Shown one piece after another: positions 16,197-24,309 of a DNA stretch of 55,136 nt. Under the pieces are notes generated by a model that saw nothing but the letters and a program-made list of their open reading frames with translations, was not told where the DNA came from and made no database searches. Location: NCBI GenBank assembly GCA_902525795.1, contig CABZIT010000004.1:1-55136 (forward strand), in the 5' to 3' direction. This DNA comes from an uncultured Bacteroidota bacterium. GTDB taxonomy: Bacteria > Bacteroidota > Bacteroidia > Flavobacteriales > Flavobacteriaceae. The stretch's first letter is position 1; each line of letters opens with the position of its first letter. Made by a program: the position numbers and the translations under genes.

Positions 16197-19100
16197 TTAA
16201 AATTTAAAATTCATCCCTAAAGACCAAATCCTTGGTTGAGGATATGTTCCGTAATCTATTCCTGTATTAAGAACACCCCCAACTGAAATTTCTGGATCAT
16301 ATCCAGAGTACTCAGTTAATGTTAATGCATTTTTAACCTGCATATAGGCCCTGATTTGACTAAATCCTAATTTTTCAACAAACGAGTCAGATAAAGAATA
16401 ACCTAATTGAATATTCTTTATTCTCAAATAGCTGCCATCCTCGATATATCTATCAGAAGCGCGATTGTTATTATTAGAATCAATAAAAGTTACCCTAGGT
16501 TCCTCAAAACTTGTCCCAGCTCCAGTCCATCTTTCTAATACAGAAGCAAATCTGTTTGTATAACTTAAATTTCTTTCATAGGCTCTATATATGTCATTCC
16601 CAACCGATGCATATGTAAAGACACTCAAATCAAAAGATTTATAATCTAAATTTAAATTCCAGCCTATTGTAAAGTCTGGAAAGGGATCTCCGATTTTTGT
16701 TCGGTCGGAATCATTTATCATTCCATCATTATTAAGATCTACAAATCTTATATCCCCAGGGAATGTACCATTTAAACTTTGAGATGCGTGATTTTCAATT
16801 TCTGACTGATTTTGAAATAATCCATCGGTTACATATCCATAAAAATACCCAGGAGAAAACCCTTCTTCAAATCTTACAATTGGTCTGTAAGGAATGCCGT
16901 AACCTGCTCCCCAAATATATTTATCTCCGTTATTAATTGATACCACCTCATTGCTTGCTGTGGTAAAGTTTAAATTTGAAGCAATTGTTAAAGCGGCAAT
17001 ATTTGTATTGAATGAAATATTTGCATCAATTCCAGAACTTTTAGTGCTACCAATATTTGTAGTTGGAAAAGATGGAGTACCCAGATATAGAGATAAGTTT
17101 GGGCTAAATAACAAATCATCAACCGTTTTTTGAAAATAATCTAAAGTTAATGACAGCTTATTTCCAAAAAATCTTGTGTCAATTCCAATATTAGTCTGCA
17201 CCTGATTTTCCCATGAAACATCATCATTTGGAATCGATCCAAGTGATGATCCTGAAATAATATTTCCGTTTAATACATAACTTGGAAAAGTGGAAATTAA
17301 AGCAAATTGTGGGCTAATATTATCATTTCCCAGTGAACCGTAACTAGCCCTCAATTTAAGAAAGTCAATAGGAATATTTTCAAAAAATTCTTCTTTGGAA
17401 ACAACCCAACCAAAAGAAGCTGACGGGAAAAATCCAAATTTATTATTACTACCAAAAGATGTTGATCCATCGATTCTTGCAGTTAATGAAGCGTAATATT
17501 TTTCATCATAGTCATATAGAAGTCTTGAGAAGTAGGATAAATTTCTGTTTACATACTGCCAGGAACCAGAAGTTTGCTGAAGTGCATTTCCAGTTGCTGC
17601 ACTCACATCAGCATAAGCCCATGAGTTAAATGGAACATCTTCATTAGTAGCGGAGATATTACCGCCTTTACTTTCTCCGATGGAAAATCCAGCAACTGTT
17701 TGAAAGTTATGTAGATCATTAATGGAAAAATCATAATTTCCATAAAACTCATATGTGTATGTGAAATAATTTGTATGACCCTCAGTTACCCTATTGTGTG
17801 TTGATGTAGAATTCCCTTCACTATCGATTGAAACTATTGGGGATAAATCAGGCTCGGAATTTGTTTGATTATGTCCAATTCCATAAAACTGAAGTGGGAC
17901 GAATGATTTATCATAAATATCAACATACGTATAACCAAATCTAGAGGTAACTTTAAGATCTTCGATTAAATCATATTGAAGCTCAATTTTTCCGGTAAAC
18001 TTATTCACTTTATTTTGATTGTACGTATTGTATATTTGAGCTAATGGATTAATAATTTCTTGAGTTATGGTCTCACTTGTTCCAAATGATCCATTTTGAG
18101 AGGAATGTTCTTGAAATAACGTTGCTCCATCAGATCCTAGCAGTGACTCAGACTCTTTGTATGGATTGACCGTCGGATCAAAATTTAACGCATTAGAGAG
18201 AACACTTGTGATTCCATTTTCAGGAAGACTTTTTCCCTTGATATTAGAATAATTTGTATTTACAATTAACTTAGTTTTTTCATTTAAATCGGTATCAATA
18301 TTGGTTGTAAAACTAGTTCTATTAAAAAAAGATTTATCTCCGTCACCAATAACTCCTTCTTGACCAGTGTAAGAGGCAGATACATAATAAGATGTATTTT
18401 CACTTCCGCCTGAGGCACTAACTGAATGATTCACAATTGGAGCATCATTGAGAATCTCATCTTGCCAATTAGTTCCAAGTCCATAGCCTGAAATATCAGG
18501 AAATACAATTCCTTGTCCTGAATTCACGCTTGCCTCATTTAAAATTGCCACGTACTCAGCAGCATTCAATACATCAATTTTTTTAACAACCTCTTGAAAA
18601 CCAGTTGATGTTGATATATTAAATGAAGTTTTCGAATTTCTTTTACCAGTCTTTGTAGTAATAACTATAACTCCACTTCCACCCTTGACACCATATATTG
18701 ATGCTAAAGCTGCATCTTTAAGAATATTTACACTTTTAATATCATTTGGATTAACCGAATTCAAATCATCAATACTGGCGGAAACTCCATCAATCACAAC
18801 CAATGGATCATTTCCTGCATAAGATGTTATACCTCTAATCAAAACAGTTGGCTTGGAACCAGGTGATCCACTTGAAATAATATTGACACCAGATGCCTGA
18901 CCCTGTAATGCGTCTTCTACTCTCACAGGTGTCACTGATTCTATAGCATCATTATTCACAGTGGAAACGGCTCCTGAAATGTCACTTAGTTTTTGAGAAC
19001 CATATCCAATAACTACTATTTCATCTAATTCGCTGAGATCATTTTCTAAAGAGACATTGATGTTTTTAAAATCCAGAAAATTTTCACTAGATATTTTTAA

Positions 19101-19340
19101 ACGTAATGTTTTATAACCAACATAACTAAAAACCAGAGTAGAACCTGATTCAAAGTTTTCAATGTTAAATTTACCATTAAGATCTGAAACGGATCCTTCA
19201 TTTTGGTCTTCAACAACAATATTGACCCCAGCTAGAGGCTCTCCATTATCAGCATCAACTATTGATCCTGAAAGATCTTGAGCATGAAACCCTAAAAGAA
19301 AGGAAAAGTAAACAAACAAAAGTGAGACAATATTTTTCAT
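16197..19340 (-). CDS. susC: SusC/RagA-family TonB-dependent glycan transporter
   Basis: 1047 residues with signal peptide MKNIVSLLFVYFSFLLGFHA. Residues about 22-100 are the carboxypeptidase-regulatory-like domain (GSIVDADNGEPLAGVNIVV). The SusC signature EIVVIGYGSQK follows at about 107. The plug comes next (RVEDALQGQASGVNI, DPLVVIDG, IKSVNILKDAALASIYG), then a 22-strand barrel ending in aromatic GMNFKF. It imports laminari-oligosaccharides through the outer membrane using TonB energy. First gene of the laminarin operon, with a 277-base upstream region that holds the probable LacI operator. Confidence 0.97.
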   Translation of the reverse strand: MKNIVSLLFVYFSFLLGFHAQDLSGSIVDADNGEPLAGVNIVVEDQNEGSVSDLNGKFNIENFESGSTLVFSYVGYKTLRLKISSENFLDFKNINVSLENDLSELDEIVVIGYGSQKLSDISGAVSTVNNDAIESVTPVRVEDALQGQASGVNIISSGSPGSKPTVLIRGITSYAGNDPLVVIDGVSASIDDLNSVNPNDIKSVNILKDAALASIYGVKGGSGVIVITTKTGKRNSKTSFNISTSTGFQEVVKKIDVLNAAEYVAILNEASVNSGQGIVFPDISGYGLGTNWQDEILNDAPIVNHSVSASGGSENTSYYVSASYTGQEGVIGDGDKSFFNRTSFTTNIDTDLNEKTKLIVNTNYSNIKGKSLPENGITSVLSNALNFDPTVNPYKESESLLGSDGATLFQEHSSQNGSFGTSETITQEIINPLAQIYNTYNQNKVNKFTGKIELQYDLIEDLKVTSRFGYTYVDIYDKSFVPLQFYGIGHNQTNSEPDLSPIVSIDSEGNSTSTHNRVTEGHTNYFTYTYEFYGNYDFSINDLHNFQTVAGFSIGESKGGNISATNEDVPFNSWAYADVSAATGNALQQTSGSWQYVNRNLSYFSRLLYDYDEKYYASLTARIDGSTSFGSNNKFGFFPSASFGWVVSKEEFFENIPIDFLKLRASYGSLGNDNISPQFALISTFPSYVLNGNIISGSSLGSIPNDDVSWENQVQTNIGIDTRFFGNKLSLTLDYFQKTVDDLLFSPNLSLYLGTPSFPTTNIGSTKSSGIDANISFNTNIAALTIASNLNFTTASNEVVSINNGDKYIWGAGYGIPYRPIVRFEEGFSPGYFYGYVTDGLFQNQSEIENHASQSLNGTFPGDIRFVDLNNDGMINDSDRTKIGDPFPDFTIGWNLNLDYKSFDLSVFTYASVGNDIYRAYERNLSYTNRFASVLERWTGAGTSFEEPRVTFIDSNNNNRASDRYIEDGSYLRIKNIQLGYSLSDSFVEKLGFSQIRAYMQVKNALTLTEYSGYDPEISVGGVLNTGIDYGTYPQPRIWSLGMNFKF

Positions 19341-19510
19341 AGCATCAGTTAGTTTAATGTCATTAATTTAATATAAAATTAATGGATATTTTTTTAGAAT
19401 TTTATCAAAAACCTAAAAATGATTATTTGTTAATGTTTTTCAATATTCTTTAAAAGATTTTCAATGAAAATATTTATTGGTTAAATATTTATTAGTTGTT
19501 TTTAATAGTC

Positions 19511-19528
19511 TTCGAAAACGTTTTCGAA
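19511..19528. promoter_or_regulatory. Probable LacI-family operator upstream of susC
   Basis: TTCGAAAACGTTTTCGAA is a perfect 18-base palindrome with a central CG, the classic form of LacI/GalR operators. It lies 171 bases upstream of the susC start, and the only LacI-type gene in the window is at the end of the same locus. No second copy was seen near the LacI gene. No clear -7 box is visible between it and susC, so whether it blocks or activates cannot be judged. Confidence 0.75.
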
Positions 19529-19540
19529 AATTATAATAAA

Positions 19541-19595
19541 AAAGCTCCCCAAAAGGAAAGCTTTCATTGGTAAAACAACTTGCCTATTGGCAAGT
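19541..19595. terminator. Two hairpins between susC upstream region and the SDR gene
   Basis: 19578-19595 is ACTTGCC-TATT-GGCAAGT, a 7-bp perfect stem with a 4-base loop. 19541-19564 is an imperfect hairpin (AAAGCT paired to AGCTTT, with inner CC/GG) followed on the minus strand by a T-rich stretch. Both lie just after the SDR gene's stop on the minus strand, so they most likely end its transcript before the laminarin operon. Confidence 0.45.
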
Positions 19596-19617
19596 CAACA
19601 CATTACAAATATACTAC

Positions 19618-20601
19618 TTATTTTTTAGAATGTATTTGTTGAATCGACTCAACAATTTCTGAATCAACACTCTCCGGGTAAAAACCAAGAATTGATTTTG
19701 CATTTTTAGTTTCTAAAAGCTCAGTTTTGTTTAATCTTTTGGCAATTGCTCTTAAGCTAGGTACAAAAAAAGATAAAAATCTAACGACATAATTAGGAAC
19801 AACTAGTGTTGAGACATTGAGGTTATTAGATTTTAAGATTTTTGCTATATGTATTAAATCAACTGTTTTTTCTGAAATTAAAAACCTTCTACCTTTACTT
19901 TTTTTATTTTCCATTGCCATCAGATGAGCACTAGCAACATCTCTCACACCAACGATAGGAAGACTAATCTTTGGAATAAAAGGTAATTGTAAAAGCCTAT
20001 TCAAAACTTGTTTATTTGACATACTAACAACTCCAGATATTGACGGCCCTAGAACCATAACAGGATTAATGGAACAAGCATCAATTTGATATTTAGAATT
20101 ATTTACTATTTCCCACATTCCCATTTCAGATTTAGTTTTACTGATCTCATATGGCATTAAATCTTTTCTATTTAAATCAGTCCAATCATCGTCACTAAAT
20201 GTATTTTTTGAATTTCCGTAAATAGCGGCGTAAGAAGACGTCAAAACAAATTTTTTAGCTTTATTTTTTATAGCTGCATTTAAACACCTAGTCATTCCCT
20301 CCACCGCTGGCTTAACTAAAAGATCCATTTCTACATTTCCAGGAATTACTGGTGAGGCCATATGAAGTACATATTCACAACCTTCTAATGCATCATCCCA
20401 TCCTTGATCTGAGATTAAATCCAGTATATGAAATTCAATTCTTGAAATATCAATATTATTCTGTTTAAGACATTTTTTAACCAGTGCAATTTTATCTTTA
20501 TCTTTCACAGATGTGACCACAAAGTAATTTTTCTGTAATAAAAGTATTATTGTATGCAAAGCAATGTATCCTGAACCACCACTTACAAAAACTTTATTCA
20601 T
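19618..20601 (-). CDS. NAD(P)-dependent SDR reductase, dihydroflavonol-4-reductase-like
   Basis: 327 residues. The N-terminal Rossmann motif is VFVSGGSGYIALHTI. The body includes VLHMASPVIPG, VLTSSYAAIYG with the catalytic Ser, and YEISKTKSE with the YxxxK pair, which places it in the extended short-chain dehydrogenases of the DFR/aldehyde reductase type. It probably reduces a carbonyl with NADPH in the cytoplasm; the substrate is unknown. It stands alone on the minus strand, divergent from the YceI operon and separated from susC by hairpins. Confidence 0.85.
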   Translation of the reverse strand: MNKVFVSGGSGYIALHTIILLLQKNYFVVTSVKDKDKIALVKKCLKQNNIDISRIEFHILDLISDQGWDDALEGCEYVLHMASPVIPGNVEMDLLVKPAVEGMTRCLNAAIKNKAKKFVLTSSYAAIYGNSKNTFSDDDWTDLNRKDLMPYEISKTKSEMGMWEIVNNSKYQIDACSINPVMVLGPSISGVVSMSNKQVLNRLLQLPFIPKISLPIVGVRDVASAHLMAMENKKSKGRRFLISEKTVDLIHIAKILKSNNLNVSTLVVPNYVVRFLSFFVPSLRAIAKRLNKTELLETKNAKSILGFYPESVDSEIVESIQQIHSKK

Positions 20602-20671
20602 AATTTTTATTTACTAACTTTAGCTAAATTAAAAATATTTGGTACAAAAATTGAAAATTTCAAGTTTGCCT

Positions 20672-21253
20672 ATGAAACTTTACATATTTAACTTTTTTTT
20701 ACTTTTTTCAATTACAATTTCTGCTCAGAAATACTATACCAAAACTGGAATTACGGAATTTGATGGCTCAAAGGCTGCCTTTGAACCGATCAAAGCAAAA
20801 AATAATTCTTCAATTTCCGCAATTGATGTTTCTAATGGGAATATTGCTGCGCTAATAAAAATTAAAGATTTTGAGTTTCGGCTAGGATTAATGCAAGAAC
20901 ATTTTAATGAAAATTATTTGGAAAGTTACAAATATCCTAAATCAACTTTTTCTGGAAATATTGAAATTTCAAAAGGCTCAGCATTTGACGATAATACTGA
21001 AATATTTGATTATAGTTTGGTTGATGAAAATTTTATGGATATAATTATAAATGGACAATTGACTATTAAAGGTGTAACAAAGGATATTATTACCCTTGGA
21101 AAAATAAAAAAAATCGAAAATGTGTTAAATTTAACTTCTAGCTTTTCAATCAAACTAAGTGACTATAACGTTAAAATTCCAAAAGTGGTTTTTATGAAAA
21201 TTGATGAGGTTGTTAAAATTAATTTAAATTATAACTATGAATTACAAAACTGA
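20672..21253 (+). CDS. YceI-family periplasmic protein
   Basis: 193 residues from the ATG at 20672, which gives a signal peptide (MKLYIFNFFLLFSITISAQ); an upstream TTG frame is rejected. After the signal it shows the YceI pattern: KTGITEFDGSKAAFEPI, NGNIAALIKIKDFEF, YPKSTFSG, and GQLTIKGVTKDI. YceI proteins are lipocalin-like barrels that bind polyisoprenoids or amides. It starts a three-gene operon with a DUF5777 barrel (overlap of 17 bases) and a Rieske lipoprotein. Confidence 0.85.
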   Translation: MKLYIFNFFLLFSITISAQKYYTKTGITEFDGSKAAFEPIKAKNNSSISAIDVSNGNIAALIKIKDFEFRLGLMQEHFNENYLESYKYPKSTFSGNIEISKGSAFDDNTEIFDYSLVDENFMDIIINGQLTIKGVTKDIITLGKIKKIENVLNLTSSFSIKLSDYNVKIPKVVFMKIDEVVKINLNYNYELQN

Positions 21254-22127
21254 GAAAATCATAGTATTTATATTTTTTATGTATATAAATTGCTTTAGTC
21301 AAACTGATTTATTGTATGATATTGATGATAAAACCAATACTGAATTTACTATTTCTGCATTCAAAGCTCACAAAATAATTAATAATCAATCAACCAAACA
21401 GTCAAATAAAGATGAATTGTATTTGTATGTATCCCACAGATTCGGAACTGTAAAAGATGGAATTAGAACTCTATTTGGACTTGATTATGCAAATACTAAA
21501 ATTGAATTAATGTATGGGCTGAATGATAACATTCAAATTGGGATCAGTAGAGAATCATTAAAAAAAATATACTCGTCAAGCTTAAAGTTTAAAATTTCAG
21601 AGCAGTCTTCAAACTTTCCTCTGAATATTTCAAATTATACCAGCTTTAATTACAATTCATCTGGTTTTTTTGCACAAGGCCTAGATGTAAGTTTTTCAGA
21701 AAGATCCCTATTTTTTACTCAATTATTATTCTCCACTGCTTTATCTGAAAAATTTTCTGTTCAAATTTCTCCCTCCATTGCAATTAGAAATTATAATGAC
21801 ATCATCCCTTTATTTGAAAATGGGGAAATTTTATTTATCACATATGAACAAAAAGAAAACTATACGGTTTCCTTTGGATCTAGATACAAATTTAACAAGA
21901 GAACGTCTTTAAACTTTGAGTACAATCATTATGTTAATAGATTGAAAATATCTCCTTACAAGGATGTTTTAAGCATAGGTGTAGATATTGAAACGGGAGG
22001 TCATGTATTTCAACTTTTATTTTCAAATACCCAAACCATTGATGACGTGTCTGTTTTGTTAGATGCAGAGGGAGATTGGAGTGCTGGGGATTTTTTCTTT
22101 GGATTTAATATTTTAAGAGTTTTTTAA
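21237..22127 (+). CDS. DUF5777 outer-membrane beta-barrel protein
   Basis: 296 residues with a signal peptide ending near NCFSQ. It resembles DUF5777: YLYVSHRFGTVKDGIRTLFGLDYANTKIELMYGLNDNIQIG followed by alternating strands and an ending in aromatic FFFGFNILRVF, the signature of an outer-membrane barrel. Function unknown. It starts inside the end of the YceI gene and ends two bases before the Rieske gene, so all three are co-translated. Confidence 0.8.
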   Translation: MNYKTEKIIVFIFFMYINCFSQTDLLYDIDDKTNTEFTISAFKAHKIINNQSTKQSNKDELYLYVSHRFGTVKDGIRTLFGLDYANTKIELMYGLNDNIQIGISRESLKKIYSSSLKFKISEQSSNFPLNISNYTSFNYNSSGFFAQGLDVSFSERSLFFTQLLFSTALSEKFSVQISPSIAIRNYNDIIPLFENGEILFITYEQKENYTVSFGSRYKFNKRTSLNFEYNHYVNRLKISPYKDVLSIGVDIETGGHVFQLLFSNTQTIDDVSVLLDAEGDWSAGDFFFGFNILRVF

Positions 22128-22129
22128 TT

Positions 22130-22600
22130 ATGAAAAAAAATAAAATAACAAATACAAGAAGAGATTTTTTAAAAAAAGTTTGTCCAACTGTTGCATTTGC
22201 ATTTTTTGGTCTATCATTTATTGAATCTTGCTCAACAGATGACTCTGATGAAAATTATGATGTTGACAATGGGGAAATTGGCTATACATCCCAAGAAGGT
22301 GTTTTTACAATTGATTTAACAAACGGTAATTTTTCTAATTTAAACACAGTGGGTGGTTGGATGAATGGAAATAGCATCGGATTAAATATGCTTTTTTTAA
22401 GAATTAGCAATGACCATATTCAAGCTTATACAAATTTTTGCCCCCACAATGGGGTAAGAAATAGATGGGAGTTAGTTCAGGGTAATATTTTTAGATGCAA
22501 TGAGCACGGGAATACATATAATAGTTCTTGTACAGGGGGAAATGCGTTGCCATGCTACTCAACAAGTATTGAAGGAAACAATTTAATTGTTGCTACTTAA
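22130..22600 (+). CDS. Tat-exported Rieske [2Fe-2S] lipoprotein
   Basis: 156 residues. The N-terminus has a twin-arginine motif, NTRRDFLKK, then a hydrophobic stretch and a lipobox (SFIESC), so it should be folded with its cluster before export and then lipidated. The Rieske ligands are CPHNG (about residue 104) and CNEHGNTY (about 124), with a further Cys in NSSC and in ALPC. It would carry electrons at the membrane or in the periplasm. Partners are unknown; the YceI and DUF5777 genes upstream are the best candidates. Confidence 0.85.
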   Translation: MKKNKITNTRRDFLKKVCPTVAFAFFGLSFIESCSTDDSDENYDVDNGEIGYTSQEGVFTIDLTNGNFSNLNTVGGWMNGNSIGLNMLFLRISNDHIQAYTNFCPHNGVRNRWELVQGNIFRCNEHGNTYNSSCTGGNALPCYSTSIEGNNLIVAT

Positions 22601-22611
22601 TCTTTTTATTT

Positions 22612-23754
22612 TTATTTCTTAATTACTTTATAACTTTTTTCACCAACATTTAATATATATGAAGCAGGTTTTAAAAAAGAGATATCAAGTGTGTTGATAC
22701 CACTATTAATTTGATATTCAATAATTGTTTTTCCGTTCAAATCAGCAATAATTAAATTTTTATAATTTGAATCGTTAATAATTTGAATTTGATTAGTAAC
22801 TGGATTTGGAAAATATATAAGTTCATCAATATTATCAAACTCACTATTTGATAAGCCGCAATTTTCAATTAAACCATCAATTGAATATTGGGATACAAAA
22901 TTCCATATCTCATCATCAGAATTAATATCCATATTTCCAGACCACCCTGGCCAATCATGATCTCCTCCATTCACTCTCAGTTCAACAACAGAAACACAAG
23001 CATCACCATTTTCCCAAATTCTCTTTGTTACAGTGGATCCATCATTTGTACTTACATTGGGTAATTCAATTTCAATTGGATCAGCATCAGTGTTGTTATA
23101 ATCAATCCAAAACTGATGGGTATCAGCAGCAGATAGATAGTATAAAACTCCAGCAAATTCAACACCATTATATAATGAATTAAAGTCATCAGTTCCTAAA
23201 ATACTCATTACGGCAGTAGGATGTTCAGGAATACAATTTTCATAAGTTTCAATAAACATTGTTCTAGCGACAGCAACACCAGCAGCAATTCTATTATTCA
23301 ATCTGCATAAAAGTTCATGAACAAATTCACCACCAAGAGAGTAACCACATGCGTAAACCCTTGACTGATCAATCGAGTATTGACCTGCAATTTCATCAAT
23401 CATGGCCTCAACAAAATATATGTCATCATGATCATAATCACCCTTGAACATCCAATTTAGAGAACCCCCATCTGTGGGATCTGCAATTGCTTGAGGATAA
23501 ACAAGTATAAAATTATTTTCATCGGCTAAATTTCTCATGTCTGAAATATAAATCTGGCCGTAGCTTGTTCCATTACCTGCGTGGAAGTTAAACATTAGTG
23601 GGACATTTTCTGATCCATCATAACTCTGAGGAATATATAATTCGTATTCTCTGTTATTTCCATCATATTGCAATGTTTGAGAAATGAAATCTTGAGAACT
23701 TAAAGTCAACGAAAAAAATAGTGAAAAAAGAAAAAAAAGAGTTTTTAAATTCAT
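22612..23754 (-). CDS. Secreted esterase (PHB-depolymerase/CE1-like) with T9SS sorting domain
   Basis: 380 residues from the ATG at 23754; a longer reading runs into tRNA-Asp and is rejected. Signal peptide MNLKTLFFLFSLFFSLTLSS. The alpha/beta hydrolase core has FNFHAGNGT (oxyanion region), VYACGYSLGGEF with nucleophile Ser, and a probable catalytic His in GGDHDWPGW. The last 75 residues (YFPNPVTNQIQI to YKVIKK) are a type A T9SS sorting domain, so the protein is secreted to the surface or medium. Substrates of this family are polyester or feruloyl/acetyl esters; which one is unknown. Confidence 0.85.
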   Translation of the reverse strand: MNLKTLFFLFSLFFSLTLSSQDFISQTLQYDGNNREYELYIPQSYDGSENVPLMFNFHAGNGTSYGQIYISDMRNLADENNFILVYPQAIADPTDGGSLNWMFKGDYDHDDIYFVEAMIDEIAGQYSIDQSRVYACGYSLGGEFVHELLCRLNNRIAAGVAVARTMFIETYENCIPEHPTAVMSILGTDDFNSLYNGVEFAGVLYYLSAADTHQFWIDYNNTDADPIEIELPNVSTNDGSTVTKRIWENGDACVSVVELRVNGGDHDWPGWSGNMDINSDDEIWNFVSQYSIDGLIENCGLSNSEFDNIDELIYFPNPVTNQIQIINDSNYKNLIIADLNGKTIIEYQINSGINTLDISFLKPASYILNVGEKSYKVIKK

Positions 23755-23784
23755 GATATTGAAGGAATAAAATTGAAACTTTTG

Positions 23785-23858
23785 CGGTCTGGACGGGACT
23801 CGAACCCGCGACCCCATGCGTGACAGGCATGTATTCTAACCAACTGAACTACCAGACC
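23785..23858 (-). tRNA. tRNA-Asp (anticodon GUC)
   Basis: The minus strand folds into a 74-nt tRNA. The acceptor GGTCTGG pairs with CCAGACC and the discriminator is G. The D arm has TAGTTCAGTTGGTTAGA. The anticodon stem and loop CATGC-CTGTCAC-GCATG give GTC, aspartate. The T arm has GCGGGTTCGAGTCCCGT. CCA is not encoded. A strong promoter lies 14 bases upstream. Confidence 0.97.
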
Positions 23859-23872
23859 GTTTTTGAGCTGAG

Positions 23873-23904
23873 CAAATATACATTTTGATTTTCATTAGGT
23901 CAAA
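23873..23904 (-). promoter_or_regulatory. Bacteroidota-type promoter for tRNA-Asp
   Basis: On the minus strand TTTG (23904-23901), a 20-base spacer and TATATTTG (23880-23873) match the TTTG / TAnnTTTG consensus of the Bacteroidota primary sigma factor. It ends 14 bases before the tRNA. Confidence 0.8.
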
Positions 23905-23948
23905 TATATTTTGATCAATTATATTTAATAATGAATTAAGTAAACTAA

Positions 23949-24266
23949 TTAGATTAAGGCGTCTAGAGCCTCTGCATAATCATTTTTTGAAGACACTCCA
24001 ACCTTTCGATCGACAAGTTCTCCGTCTTTAAAAATCAAAACAGTTGGAATATTTCTTACTCCAAACTGGGCTGCATACTGTTGATTTGAATCAATATCAA
24101 CTTTACCAACTATTGCCTTGCCAGCATAATCATTGCTAATCTCATCGATAATGGGTCCAACCATTCTACATGGCCCACACCAAGCTGCCCAAAAATCGAC
24201 TAATACTGGTTTATTACTTTTTAAAACAATTTCTTCAAAATTTTCATCGTTAATTTCCATAGCCAT
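23949..24266 (-). CDS. trxA: Thioredoxin
   Basis: 105 residues, full length for the family. The redox motif WCGPC is at residues 29-33 (WAAWCGPC), with cis-Pro in VRNIPTVLIFKDGE. It reduces protein disulfides in the cytoplasm with electrons from thioredoxin reductase. It lies between dnaE (44 bases) and tRNA-Asp; the pairing of trxA next to dnaE is common in Flavobacteriia. Confidence 0.96.
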   Translation of the reverse strand: MAMEINDENFEEIVLKSNKPVLVDFWAAWCGPCRMVGPIIDEISNDYAGKAIVGKVDIDSNQQYAAQFGVRNIPTVLIFKDGELVDRKVGVSSKNDYAEALDALI

Positions 24267-24309
24267 AATTATATACTTTAAAATTGATTGTCAAAAATAA
24301 ATAATATTT

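Noticed and set aside
23755-23817. N-terminal extension of the secreted esterase
   Set aside because: It overlaps tRNA-Asp, and the signal peptide begins at the ATG at 23754.
6036-23858. Two tRNA genes as possible integration sites
   Set aside because: No integrase, direct repeat of a tRNA end or prophage gene lies near either one.
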